Shown here in pieces: positions 10,895 through 24,302 of a stretch of DNA of 64,000 bases. The translations under genes were made by a program, and so were the position numbers. Each line of letters begins with the position of its first letter. The stretch's first letter is position 1. Under the pieces are notes generated by a model. The model was not told the origin of the DNA. It made no database searches and was given only the letters and a program-made list of their open reading frames with translations. The stretch is from NCBI GenBank assembly GCA_000499405.2, contig HG738137.1, positions 27,029,928 to 27,093,927 of the forward strand. Reading direction: 5' to 3'. The stretch comes from Onchocerca volvulus (taxonomy: Eukaryota; Nematoda; Chromadorea; Rhabditida; Onchocercidae).

Positions 10895-13800
10895 TTGAAA
10901 TTTTCAACTTCCTCAATTATTTATCAATTCCTATTCCTAAGTTTTTTCTGTTTCATTTCTCAATGATCATTTTCAATAGTATTAAGAATTATTTCATAGT
11001 GAACGTAACGCCAAAATTATTAAAGATTATTTCAATTTCAAGTTCGAGGTACCATTACGCGCACAGTTATATGGGCGGTTGTATTAAACTTTTCATTTTT
11101 TGTTTTTATCAAGAAAGAAGATAAATTATAAAATAAAATTGTTATGCTAAAGTTATTTTAATATGTAAGAAACATTTCGCTTTTAAAATACTTTATAATG
11201 CTTCTCGCCAAAATATCATGTAAAAATATGAAACAAGAATCTACATGAATTATGAAACTGCTTTTTTTTTGCTGAGCATAAATATTATCAATTATTTCAC
11301 CGAAAATCCTAAGAAATATATAACTTCACATTATTCTGTTGTGACTAGCAATTTGAGAAAATTAGAAGTTCAATAATTACAACTAGGTTTTTGTAAATTT
11401 AAAAAAATTACAATTTAGAGATATAATTATGTATATAATGGAGAGATTCGACAAATGAGTTAGAACAACGTTTCTGAAATAATACGAATTTCAACTGAAA
11501 TTTTCTTGGAAAAATAAAATTTTGATGGCATCTAAAAAGAAAAGATAAAACATTATTCAAATCACATAAAAATCCACTTATCACAAGAAAATAGACATAG
11601 AAAAGCATACTAAGAGGTGAATAATTTATCGATCGAAAATGATTAAATTTTTAAAACGAAAAATGAATAAATATATCAAAAGATAAGTGGAAAAGAAGCA
11701 AAAACAGGCGTAAAAATTAGTAAAACAAGCAATACTACGATAACATTAATCATTGCTTTCATGTCTGATATCAGTGATTGTCACAGAAGTTCGGATAACA
11801 AATAATTACAAATCAAAACATAAATTCCATTTTTGTACTTTTCTCTTCAGCAAATATTTTCTACTTACCAACCTGATTAAACTGCTCATGTCAAAGCAAT
11901 AGAAAAAAGTGTCATTTAAATAATTTCATTCATTTATATACGAATAATTTGTCGTCATTGGTCTAAATTTTTTGAAATTCAAAGAGAGATGTAAAAATGA
12001 AAATTTAAGTATTTCCGTGACCTAAATGCAATTTTTTTGATGGTACTAAGTTATGATTGTAGAATAATAAATACATTTATGTCAGATTTGCTTATTTTCA
12101 AGTCATCTGCTTCCAGATAAAACAGAAGTTTTATGATCTTCATAAAACGAATCATCAATGTTGTCATCCTCTTATCACAAGTAATACTGTTTGATAAAAA
12201 CATTTAGAGATGAAATATCGAACAACCGTTGCATTCCGAACGAGTTGAAAAGCCTCTTTTAATAAACAAAAATTTGCGAATTTTCAATCAATTACATTTC
12301 TTATCTCAATAAAAGAAAAAAAAAAGATAAAGCGCAGATTATATTTTGTAACAAATCTCTTTTGTTTCGGTTAAAAAAAATAAAATAAATTGATAAAATA
12401 GCTTCTCATTCCATTTCATTTTACCTTTTCAAAGCTTACTTAATTGCTAACAATTGACCTTTAATTTATTTTATTGCGAAAATGTTCGTAAATTCTAATT
12501 CACTCCTTGACATGAATGTGAATCATATTTTGTCGCACTCGCACACGTATATCTCATTATATCGCTATTTTTCATTTCCTTTTTCATTCACTGATTAATT
12601 TCAATATTAATTTTCTTCAACAATTATGCATTTATTTAGACATTAAATATTGAGGGTTATTTCGTTCTACTTGATAGTTGAACATTTTGCATCAGATATT
12701 CAAATTTTGCCTATAAAATTTAAATTCTTTTCTTTGACAAAGAATTTAAAATTGTCGATATTCTTCTATCTGAGATTTGCCGATGATTTATGAAATAAAT
12801 CTTAAAATAATCCCATCATATATTTCTATTTTGATCAAAATATCTGTAATAATAATAAAAGCATCAATTTTCTTTATCTCAGAATTTACCGAAAATCTCA
12901 TTACTAAGCTCAGACTTTTTTTGGAAACCAGCAAATGTGAAAATAATTTCAAAATAATTCCAGGAAATTAATGAACTAAAAAGTACTTTCAATCCTTTTT
13001 TCTCCTTTTTTTTTTTTTTTTTTTTTTTTTGTTTCTGCGTCTTATGTTCAAAAGATTATTTTTAAATTATTTAAAAAAAAAAAACAAATTTCTAAAAAAT
13101 CCTAAAAATTGAAAAAACATTTTTTATCCACTCTATTGTTTTTGATCTCATTTATATTGCGTTTACTGAAAGTGTGATTTGAAAGAATAGTGAGGATACA
13201 AATTTAGTCACCTAATTAATTATGGGTTGTTTTTGATTAATTGCTGTCTAAAACTTCAGTTCAACAAGCTTCCTCATAATGCAGGCAAATTTGAACTTTA
13301 TATTTAATACAATCTGAAAATCGTTACTTGAAACTTTTCCACGATAGGAATTTATCCAAAAACGGACAATTTTTCCAATCTTTCGAATTTCCCATTCAGT
13401 AATCTATTTCTCGATTCCACCAATAGTACTCATTTATCGCAAATAAAAATTATTCCTCCATTTGGACTTCAAAAGCTTAATTCTTCGTGCAGAATATTTG
13501 ACATAAATTATCATCTTTATTTCGTTGTTTCTCCTATTCTTTATTTCATAAAAAATTTGGCGAAGAAAAAAAAGATTTTTCAAAGTGATTTGTGTGATTC
13601 GTTATTTTCGTAAAATATTATAACATTGCAGCATTTTGATTTCATGGGTGAATGCTGATGAATGATAAGTATCAGCTGTTTATCACTAAAATGTAAATAA
13701 ACAGATGAGCATTAAGCAGTTGAGCAATTGTTAGAAATTCTAGCAAGCAAGCCAAATCATAACTTGTTTTGTTTAGTTTCAAATTCATCAATTCAACATT

Positions 13801-16441
13801 TGATCATTTAATTCCCGACAGCTTATGCTTTAATCATTTCATTTGTGCCGAAAGTCTCATTTTCGAAATTCTATTTCATTTCTAAATTTCTTATAAATTT
13901 GTGCAATTATTGAAATTCAAATGGACAATAGTTTCTTCTTCCATTGAAGCATATGAAAATTCTGAACGATCGCCGGAAGTGACTAAAATAGCGTTAGAAA
14001 TGCAAAAAGAAAAAAAAAAATTTAATTTCATTATTGACTTTAAATTTTTTGACGATTATCTTTACAGCAAAAAAAAAAGTAAAAAATAGGAATTTTTATT
14101 GCTATTTCTAGCGAATTTATTTGCAAGGATTTATACAAGTTTTTTTCGCTCCAAAAGAACATTTCTAATAGAGATTAAGAAGAACTTTAATCGAATTCAT
14201 AAGTAAAATTATTCTTGACTGTAATCAAAATTTTTTTTTGTCAATTAAATTGAATTTTACATATTATCTCAATTTATTTAGACGAATTATAGTATCTGAT
14301 ATCATCTGGCATATTTCAAATTTAGTGCTTTCATGTTACATATCGATTTCGTTAATGAAATTTCAAAATACGACTGTATCGGATTTCCTTGTTGGCATTC
14401 CTTGTTGTAAGATCGAAGATATCATGAAACAACTGAATTTTCAAATATAGTATAAACGGGATAATCGTACTGAAATCTTATCATATATCAATTTAAAATT
14501 ATTACACAAATTTTTATTCTTTCTCCAATTTTTACAAATTTGTTCTTCATCTTTCGCTTGATTCTCGCATTCTTTCCATTGTTTTTCATATAATCGCAGA
14601 AAAGTTGCTCATATTAAGCGTTAATTAAGGCGTTAATTATAACAGCATTGTGTTGGATATGTTTAAAAATGCAATTTATTGTACTGAAAAAAGAAAGCTG
14701 ATTGAATAGCTGGCCTGATGATAGTTGGCTTAATGATAGCTAGCCTGATGATAGTTGGCTTAATGATAGCTGGCCTGATGTCTAGTTGGCTTAATGATAG
14801 CTGGCCTGATGATTCCAGCATGAAATGACACATTATTAAACTAGGAAAATTTAATTATCAGTCTTTTCTTTCAATTCTATTACATTTTCTTCATTTCAGT
14901 TTCTCTATTCAAATATCATTTGCAATCATTTTAGTCTTTCTACAGTATATCTTGACTATTATCATTTTCTATTTCTGTAATATATTTTCATATAAATGAA
15001 GTGATATATCACATTGATGCAAATGTTAATTATTAAATCGTTTTTATTGACCGTTTTCTTATCAAAACTATCTGATAAACATTTTTGGACTAAGTTTCAA
15101 ACTCTAAGTTTAAGTTTCAAATTTTCATCACCTGAATCTCAAATGTAATCATTTGAACGGTATTCTGCAAAAAGCAGTTTAAGAAAAACAATTTAGTCAT
15201 AGATGATGATCGTCAAATCTATAACAAACTTTTTTCAATATTCGGTGACATAGCTTATCGTCGAATGACACAGGTTACTGTCAAATGATATAGATTACTG
15301 TCAATTTCACAGATTACTGTAGAGTGCCATAAATTATCTTCAAATTATGTATTTAAATTAAATAAATTATATACTTTATGATAAAAATTATATAAATAAA
15401 TTATATGCTTCAAATTATAATTGTGTATATTATGTTATTCATTATATAAAAAATCATTTGCTTCAAATTACTTATTTGATTTTATGCTAATTTAACTACT
15501 ATTTAAAGCTTATTTATTCAAAATTATCTATCCGAAAATGGATTTAAATAAGTTTACATACAAATATTTTTGTTTTGATGAAATCTAAAAGTTATTACTT
15601 ATCCAATATTCTTGACCAATTTAAATGAATGACCAATTTGATTATATCGATTCGATCAATTTCATTAGTAATAATTGAAAGTGAAGCTCAAATGATAATC
15701 ATTCGTCTTCTTCTTTTTTTTGTTTTGCTCACTTACTGAAAAAGGCTAATTTTTTGAAATTCTCAAAATTTCTTCATACTCAAAATTTTCACGTTTTTTA
15801 TTTTCAATAAGTGTAATTGATAACACTACTACATCTGTGATTATTTACAGGAACAAAAAAAAAAAAAGGATCTGAGAGTGATTGCAAATTTCTTTCGAAA
15901 GTGTCTTTTCTTTGATGAATAAATATCGTGGAGGGAAAATGGAGATTAGATGACAGCTATTTTTTCCGTATACATTTGTCATCAGACTAAAGAAGAGATC
16001 AAATTTCAAAGAATTTTTTCTGCTGAGTTTTCGAGCAGCAGCCTATGATTTTCGAATATTTACTAAATTTCGTAAATTTTAATATGATACTCTGATTACG
16101 CGGTAAGTTTATTTCGATTTTTCGTACGAAATTTTTTCATTTTTATCATGTGTAAATGTATTAAATGAAATATAAATATGCAAAAAAAAATAAAGAAGCG
16201 GAAAAATTCAACAGAAAAAAATCTTGCCTTTTAGAATAGAGTAAAGTTGAATATTTGCTACAAAATTATTCCATCTAATTTTCTTGCTTATTTTTTTTCT
16301 TATATTTTGCAAATGCAAATTATCTAGTTTTAATTAATTAGAATTTCGAGAACTAATTATAACAATTTTCAAACAAAATTTTCACTCATAAAAATAGTTA
16401 ATATTGGAAAATAAGTTTAAGTTTTTATCGTTATTTCTACG
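10895..16441. other. 5.5 kb AT-rich intergenic region
   Basis: No gene I can support. It contains homopolymer runs (for example 13008-13030), a 30-base minisatellite at 14710-14815 and a degenerate repeat around 15250-15330 built on GATTACTGTCAA-like units. Short open frames such as those at 12777-12971 and 14238-14450 have the AT-driven composition of noise. The missing first exon of the carbonic-anhydrase-like gene may lie near 11.6 kb. Confidence 0.45.
14710..14815. repeat. 30-base minisatellite, about 3.5 copies
   Basis: Copies begin near 14710, 14740, 14770 and 14801. Each 30-base unit is itself two diverged 15-base halves, TGGCCTGATGATAGT and TGGCTTAATGATAGC, so the array grew by duplicating a dimer. 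Confidence 0.85.
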
Positions 16442-17229
16442 ATGGTCAAAACGGCGCTAACACCGTTGGGTCTCGATATCGAAGCAATTATCATTTCAGT
16501 GGTATTATTTATCACCGGTGGTGTTATAATATTTGCATGTTGTTTTGTAATCACTAAAAGTTATTTATTCTACAAACGTGCATGTTTGAAGGATAAGCGA
16601 AAAGGTAAGTAATAAAAAATTAATTTTTTAATTTCGAATTAAAAAATTATTGATTGATACATCTATTCTTTTAGTATGAATTTGATAGGATCTAATTATT
16701 CGATAGAATTTCAAATTATCAACAAAAGTTATCAAGTTATCAACAAAAGTGTTTTTTTTTTAAATATACTTTTGATTCTTTGTAAATTTTATATAATAAC
16801 TGAATGATGAATTATATATTTGATCTCAATGTTTTATAAACAAATGTTTAGCTTATTTATTTCGTGTAATTCAATTAACAGTAAAGCTGTAAAATAAAAT
16901 TTTATTTACTTTCATTGCTAATTTGTGAAAAAGTTTCCTTCTAAAATTAATTAATTATTGTGATTTTTCGGCTACAAGAAATAACAGCACATATTTTGCT
17001 CCTCAACTTTTCTCATTCTATTGAAAATTTTCAAATAATTAAATTAGTTTAAGTAATATCCAGGAAAAAACAGTCAATTTTTCTAATATCAAATAAAATT
17101 TTATATTAGAAAATATCATATGAAATTTATATAATTGCAATATTATTGGAATTGATTACATAAATAATTAGTTTGCATTTTACAGAAAATAGCTTTTCTA
17201 TTCGGCGATATTTTAAGCTCTTTAAATAG
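16442..17229 (+). CDS. Tentative small single-pass membrane protein (68 aa)
   Basis: Two-exon model: 16442-16604 and 17186-17229. Exon 1 is clearly less AT-driven than its surroundings, starts MVKTALTPLGLDIEA, carries one hydrophobic helix (about residues 15-39) and a basic segment (YKRACLKDKRK), and ends at a strong GTAAGT donor. Exon 2 follows a TTTACAG acceptor in matching phase and adds NSFSIRRYFKLFK before a stop. I do not recognise the family. The layout suggests a short extracellular or lumenal N-terminus, a helix and a basic cytoplasmic tail. It stands alone in a gene-poor stretch. Exon 1 is fairly convincing; exon 2 is short and could be wrong. Confidence 0.45.
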
Positions 17230-18411
17230 CTATTGAAATTAAATATATATGGAAGGATTTTTCGAGTGATGAATTGAACGTTTTTTTTTTTTCAAAGGAA
17301 AACGACCTATGGACTCATTTCAATGATTTTTCATCAAGCAAAATTCGTTTTCTTGCATAAATCATGCCATGCATGCACGTTGTTTTTGAAATTTTGACAA
17401 TATCTGTCATTCTTAATTTATTGGAAAATTTTAAAATCAATCGTTTGGAATAATTCTATGTACTCAAAACTTTTCTGTATTTATGTGCTTATTAGTGACG
17501 AAATAATTTATTGAAATGTCATGATATATTTAACTCATTTTTGTTTGTTACAACTTGCAATATTTATGTAACTTGCACAATGCTGATCGCAACTTGCAGC
17601 ATTCATTGCGAAAATGCAAGAAGCATTACATTTTGTAGCATTACTTCTTCAATGACAAGCGTTATTTTGTCATTCTAGCAATGATACAATAAATTGCTTA
17701 ATCAGAATTTCATCTTTATTTTACACATCAAATATACTTGTATTCGAATTTGAACGAACAATTACAGTTGCAGTCTTGCGAATTTCGCCCGATAATATTT
17801 GCATGCAAAAATTCTGAACATTCATTAATTCTATATTTCGAAAATGTAATAAAAATTATTTCCGAAAAAAAGAAAAATGAATTGATAAGAATGTGAAATT
17901 TGAAAAAAAAAAAATGTGAGAAAAAAGAATGTGAAATTTGTTAATGCCAAGAAATTTATAATATTTTTTAAAATTGAAATTATTTCATTGCTAGGAATTA
18001 AAACTTATAATTGTTGCAAAAGAAATATTTTCATTCAAGAAAATTATTTAATTGTTGGAACGAATAATCATATTTCAATTAAGCAACATCAAAATAAGTA
18101 GCAAATAATTAAACCAGTCGTCGGTATGGTTTGATGCTTTAATTTTTAAATTGAATTTTATAAAATTAACAACAATGAAGGCAAAAAAGTCTCAATTTTT
18201 TGGTTCACCGATTTCTTCGCTTCATTCACATTTCTGCGAAATTATTCCAATTTTAAATCAGAGAAATATGGTGTTATCATTTACTTATCATTTACTACTT
18301 TTAAGCCATTTATCGTCTATTCTATCTTTCATCTTCTTTTGTATTCTACAATTACATATTTTAAAATAATTTCCACTTTGTATATATGATTTATATATAT
18401 GATAATATAAT

Positions 18412-18462
<51 letters not shown>

Positions 18463-19344
18463 AAAAAAGAGAAAATAAAGAAAAATTGATCAACATCTGC
18501 TTGAAAAGATCAATGAAACATTTAATAAATAATTAAATTAGGATTAATATAAAAGATGCTTTCAAACACACTAAGCAATATAATATAATTATAAAAGCTA
18601 TAATTAAGAAATAAATATAAATATAATTAAGAAATATAATTTTATAAATATAATTTCCATTCTCACTTTTGATTTCAATAATATTTAGTATTTTGATTCA
18701 GAAGTATGATAATACGATAAAAGGGAAATTCCACTACGAGTGCTGTAATTGCAATATTCAGTATCCATACGTGACCTCACGTACAACTTGATATAAAAAA
18801 AAAAAAACTCTCGGGATGCATGAATTATTTTGTCGAGATAGTTAAATGACCCAGGTTGAATATCTTGAAATTTGAACTAAGTTTATTTAATTTTTTTCTT
18901 TTTTTTTTTTTAAATTTAAACAACCTAATGTTCATCTAATATTCTTCTACCACTGGAATTGTATTGTCTTATATCATATGGTCGAAAATTCAATCCGTCA
19001 TTTTTGAAGTTTTATTACTATCAATTAAATTCAATTAATACTCGAATTTCTCAAAATTAACTATGTATTCTGTTCGATGTTTTAATTTTTCAAACTGTAA
19101 TCGCATTATCTGATAGATTCGCATCAGCGACAAATCCAAATTTGTTCAGACATCCCAATTTTTTCGTTAGTTCTTGTTTTTGTGCAATCTTCTGTCCTCG
19201 CATCATTTCTAGAGATGAGATAAAATTAAGTGTAAAAAAAAAAAAAGTACAGAAGGAATGAGATAAGAAGCTTTAAAATGTCTGAAAATTAATACTGTCC
19301 TTAAAAATATAACATTCTTCAAATGTCTACAACGACAGTTAAAT
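17230..19344. other. Intergenic region with GA microsatellite
   Basis: No gene supported. It has poly-A and poly-T runs, a (GA)n tract at 18415-18459, and an inverted pair ACGTGA-CC-TCACGT near 18770. The open frames at 17916-18101 and 18151-18369 are AT-driven, with no recognisable domain or splice context. Confidence 0.45.
18415..18459. repeat. (GA)n microsatellite
   Basis: About 22 uninterrupted GA dinucleotides followed by an A-rich tail. The complementary (CT)n tract at 61343-61382 is of similar length. Confidence 0.95.
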
Positions 19345-22300
19345 TTATTCAAAATAATGCTGAAAACCTGATTGTTCTTTCTCCCAAGAATAATCAATAT
19401 TGATATAATTCGGGAAAAAATGAAAAGGCGGCTCATCGAAGCATGATAATGCTTCAGTTTTTGATAATGCAGATTGATTTAATAATAGCACTTCTCCGAA
19501 GCCTGATTCTGATTCATTTCCTGATAATTGATCTTCATTATTTGCTATTTCTGATATAATCGTTTCGTTTGCAACTTCCTGCGTCACAACTTCCGAATAA
19601 TTTCTTTGCGATTTATTAGAAACTCTCGAATTTCGCTCATTTCTTGACTGATGTGATATTTTCGATTTTTGCGAATATTTTCCATTTCTTTCTGCTAATT
19701 GTTGCGATGAATTTGCTTGCTGTCGTTTCATCGCTTTTTCATGCGATATCAAATTTGTGGAATGAATTAACGGAATCAATGATTTCGTATTATTTGGTGT
19801 ATTTGTTTGTTGTGTGCTATCATCTAGCAAAAATTCATCGAAAATTGAGGTAGACGAACAAGCCGACAGTAATAAATTTTCTGTTTCGGATGACCAACTT
19901 GGCGGTTGTGGGCTGTCTTGCGTCATTGACGAAGTTTTAATTTCGCTATAAGCAAATGACCTCATGGACGGAGTGGATGACCTTATGGACGAAGTAGCAC
20001 TATCTTCATCGCTGGGAAGCGAATATCTTTCCTGATTCGTTCGTTCAATGTTATTTTCATTATATCGATACATGACATGCTTACAGCATTTGGCTAAAAT
20101 TTCACCAACTTTTCCAGGTAAACGACCTATTTCCTCTTTTACGACCTGAAAAACAATATTATTCGAAGACTTCTTTGATTTTCTACCAAAAAATCTTAAA
20201 ATTTGCGATTATTTAAGATGAAATTCCGAATCAGAATTGAATTAGATGATGATAACAAGTTCAACCCTTAGCAATTCATCGGATGCTTCAAAGACGATTG
20301 CATTGAGTATGAATTCAGCGTAACAGTATCGCCATTCTTCGTATACTATCCAATCGAGTGCTAATTTCAAACTCTGAAATTCCATTTTAGTACTTAAAAC
20401 TCTAAATTAAATTTTTAATCTTAAAATTCAAATTTTAAGATTGAAATTTTCGATCTTATACTCTAAATTTAAATGAATTTCTGTTAAATTGTTAACTTCA
20501 TCCACTGAATATGCAAATTTCTTTTTCAAATTTCCTTTCTCCTGACAAAAATCTGAGCAATAAACCAATCATCATGATTTTAAATACATAAATTGTATTG
20601 CAATGTATCGCACAATAACAGCTGTTAATTAATGGATACGATGAATCGAAGTTTCGAAGACTTGAAGTCAGAAAAATACTGACCAAATCTATGAATTTTA
20701 AACTACCAATAGGCTAATTAATGACAAGATTCAATGAACTTTATGACATGTCACAGATATGATTTTCAGGAATTGGCAGCTATGCTAGCATTTTGAAAAC
20801 ATTTAACAGCTAATATTCAAAGAATTATCCGATAATTTTGAAGTGATCACTCTGGAATCAACAAATAAATCAACCTTTTTCCAATCAGTAAAAATTGTCA
20901 AAATTTGTAGGATGTGATATGCTGCATTTGGACTCGCATACTGCAATAAACTTCACCATGGATATTTCAATATTTTAAACGTAAATTGTTTATCAGTAAT
21001 TTTATCAGTAATTTAATTATAAATCATCAAATTGGTAATATATTTGCAGCATTTTTGAAATATACAATCACATTTGCAAAACTTTATCAACAAAAAAAAA
21101 AAAAAAAAATTGGAAAATCTATCATTTTATGATTATTAGCATACCATTTTATGTAAATCATAACTGATCGGCCGTTTCAGAAATGTCGCAGCGCAACTGA
21201 TAATTGATTTCAAGCATGATGCAGCAACATGATTATTTGGTTCGCATGCAATATTTGCACATATGATTGCATGATAGCTATTTCGATGCGAGAATTTTTC
21301 CAGCAACTGAGACAAAGCCTAAAATTAGAATAAGAATCCAGAATTCATAAGGAAGGGAACGAGAAGAAATCAGAATCTCACAAGACAATCAACTTCTAAA
21401 ATGCAGAAGTTAAAGAATTCATTTAATACTGATTTACCCTCTGAATAATCATTATCATGCACATTATCATTTAAATGTTTGATAGACTTCCGGAACTTCT
21501 CCTTAAACTAAATGTCGTCAAACTTTTTCGTATAAAACAAATAAACAATCAAATAGGTTATTTTCAAAATATTTATCAAAATATCAAGAATACGCATAGT
21601 CAGTGTATCTCTGATAACGGATTTCGATCTCGAAAGTGATTAATTATTAGCCAATATCAATTCAATCATTTGTTTTTATCTATCTTATGATTAAACCTCT
21701 GATTATAGCTAACTAATTTCAACTGATGAACATGTGATTCCGAAATTTCATGAATATATGATCTTTCGATATGTATATATGGAAATACTATAGCAAGAAA
21801 AAAATCAAGATAGAGTATAATCAAAAAAAAAAAATTAAATAGCAACGAAATAGGTTAATAGTCCGAACTAATATAAGTGAAATTGAAAAACCAAGATTGT
21901 CGAAAATTTTTTCATTGATCTAATTTGTCAAGTTTGAGAAATTTGATGGATAATTTAATGGTGACTAATAAAATATTTATATTTATAGAGAATAATATTC
22001 GACAAAAACATCTTAAATTTTACCAAGCTTATCAAAATATATGTAGCAAAATTTGCTCCATCATTTTTCGATCTTTTTTCGAAGAATTAATTTTGAAACA
22101 TTGCTTCTCTAATTTTTTCTTTATTGTTTTACAAACAAACTGATAACCTCCAAGGCAACGTTGAATGCTAGCTGATTTGAAATCAGCAAATATTTCCCGA
22201 TATGAGAAAACGGAAGTTGAAGTATTCCGGTATAATGAAACTGTATCAAATTTCTGGCAATATGCGCATCATTCGTAATCTTCATGTAATTTCGATTCAA

Positions 22301-23812
22301 CCGATAATTATCGAAAAATCTGGAAGAGAATACTTCTTTTCTTCAAGGATTTACCAGCAATTCGATATCCATATCATAAGACTGTATTTTTGTGATCATA
22401 AATCACGTAATAGCATCACGTAATGATCATAAGATTACGTGATTAGCATCACGTAATGATCATAAGCAAAGATTAATATAATATGATGTTTTCATATAAG
22501 CAGATCTTGAGAGATCAAGAAATAATTCCACAGAACTTAATCTGTTAAAGTTTTGAAAATTCTTAAATCAAAAATTGTTTTTTCTTTATATCTCTTATAA
22601 AAATTTGTCTATTTTGAGACAAGTGATGGATAAGAGAATGGGAATTGTAAAAAATGTGAGAGCACTAAAACAGAATAATTTTAAAATACTCCATCATATA
22701 AATAAGAAATGTAAATATTATGCGAAGTCAGAAATTTATTTTCAAATTTAAATTTAACAAGTTAATCGATAAAGCCATATCTATGAACTTGGTTTGGAAA
22801 AATGAAGAATGAAAATAACAGAAATGGAAAGTTAAGCAAAAATACCTCGTTGAATAATAAGCTAAAACTTGTGAATGTACAACTAGTATGATTGCATCAT
22901 TAAATCGGAGCATTAAATTCCGATCCATAGAAGCGCTCAATTCTGCCGTAAATTGCCTTACTTCTGCTGATATTATTATTGACTGTAAATTAATTTTTAT
23001 GAAACTCTCGAAGCTTTGTGAGAGGTGGAATAAGAGTTGTTAAATTTCTCAAACGCTTAAACTTCCAATCCACATAAGTTATGCAAAATTTTCGATAGAA
23101 TATGTTGAAAAATTCAGTGCTTTTTATTGTGCTATTAACTCTCAGTATAAATCAAAATTCTTAACAGTAATAAAATTTTTATAGTCATTTATTATCCATT
23201 CTGATTTCCAATGCTAGAAGTTTAGAGAGATTTTTTTTTGCAAAACCAACAAAGGAAATGATGCAATAGTGACAGATCCAAAAGCAAGCACAATTCAGAC
23301 CACTGATTTCATTTCAAATCTTTGTGAGATGATAAACTTCATAATCTATACCTCATCCTTATTGGTATTTGCAAGAAATATTTTACAAGAAATCATTGCA
23401 CAAATACCACCGTTCACTCAATAATAATTCATTAAAAATGCCATTCTTCAAGATTATTGAAGCATTTAAATTTCTCGCAAAAATTTTCTTTTTTAATAAA
23501 ACGCTGAACAGTAATCATTTGTTGTTTCATCAGAAAATGGCTCCAGATTGCTATATCTCTGCAAACGAAAGTATACTATTTATACTGCATAAGTTTGGTC
23601 ATCGCATATATGAAGTAACAGAAAGTCTTATAAAAATATTACAATAAAATTCGAACAGTTTATAATAAACAAGTTTTAATTATAAATATCAACCAAGAAT
23701 TTTACAAACCATCAAAAACATCTACTTAAGAATAATTTTATACGATTTCTGAACCATTTTTAGAATATATGAGATATCAACGGGATACAAACATGTAGAA
23801 GAGTTCCTCCAT
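19345..23812 (-). CDS. Unrecognised helical protein with Ser/Asn/Gln-rich C-terminus (531 aa)
   Basis: Nine exons join without phase conflict: 23812-23789, 23558-23510, 23416-23352, 22982-22846, 22319-22148, 21318-21145, 20940-20875, 20373-20266, 20145-19345. The start (MEELFYMF) lies about ten bases after an ATTGCAG acceptor, as in a trans-spliced or operon-internal gene. Residues 1 to about 290 look like a helical solenoid-type fold rich in Leu, Ala and Ile (for example ALSQLLEKFSHRNSYHAII and DWIVYEEWRYCYAEF). The remaining 240 residues, all in the last exon, are low-complexity and polar with Ser, Asn, Gln and Glu tracts, likely disordered. I considered hyccin and other helical-repeat families but found no convincing motif, so no function is assigned. 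Its start is 490 bases after the PPP1R11 stop on the same strand. Confidence 0.75.
22411..22466. repeat. Identical 23-base direct repeat with inverted spacer
   Basis: The same 23 bases occur at 22411-22433 and 22444-22466; the spacer ATTACGTGAT is the reverse complement of the ATCACGTAAT inside each copy, and a further ATCACGTAA lies at 22402. The result is a cluster of alternating palindromic CACGTAATGATCAT elements. It lies in an intron of the unrecognised 531-residue gene. Confidence 0.8.
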
Positions 23813-24302
23813 GAGAGAAATTCTGCAATCTATATTTCTAGAGAAGTTAGCATGTTTTTATATACTGGAGAGAAGCAGACTAAAATTCGAGTAATTTCAA
23901 AAGCTATTTTTTTTTAATTATTATACTTCATTTCATCTTTCCGTAACAATTTTACTGCTCATATCATCCTCTAAGTTAGTCACCAGAATAATCCCTGATG
24001 TAATATCATTGTCACAAGCATAATTCTATTCTTAATTTGACTACAAGCCTCAGCAAAAAACATATCTTAACAAAATCAAAATCCTTTTTTATCTTTTTCT
24101 ACGGTTCGGTTAAATAACTCTTGCAATGGGCCTGCTATAATCTCTCTTCATTTTAAATAGAGAAAAAAAAAAGATTTTTTGAAAATTCACTAACTAACTA
24201 CATTTACCCTAAATCCAAAAAAAAAGAAAACTTTTTTTAAACCATCGATCCTTTGTATAAGAATGAAATACGGATAAATAAAATTAGAAAATTAAATGGC
24301 AA
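23813..24302. other. Spacer between PPP1R11 and the downstream gene
   Basis: 490 bases between the PPP1R11 stop and the start of the 531-residue gene on the same strand. AT-rich; no coding feature. It should hold the PPP1R11 3' UTR and the trans-splice acceptor (ATTGCAG) of the downstream gene, so the pair could be one operon. Confidence 0.5.

Noticed and set aside
11408..11608. Hydrophobic ATG frame as first exon of the carbonic-anhydrase-like gene
   Set aside because: Attractive as a signal peptide, but neither a donor in the right phase nor the next acceptor could be fixed, so it is mentioned but not included in the model.
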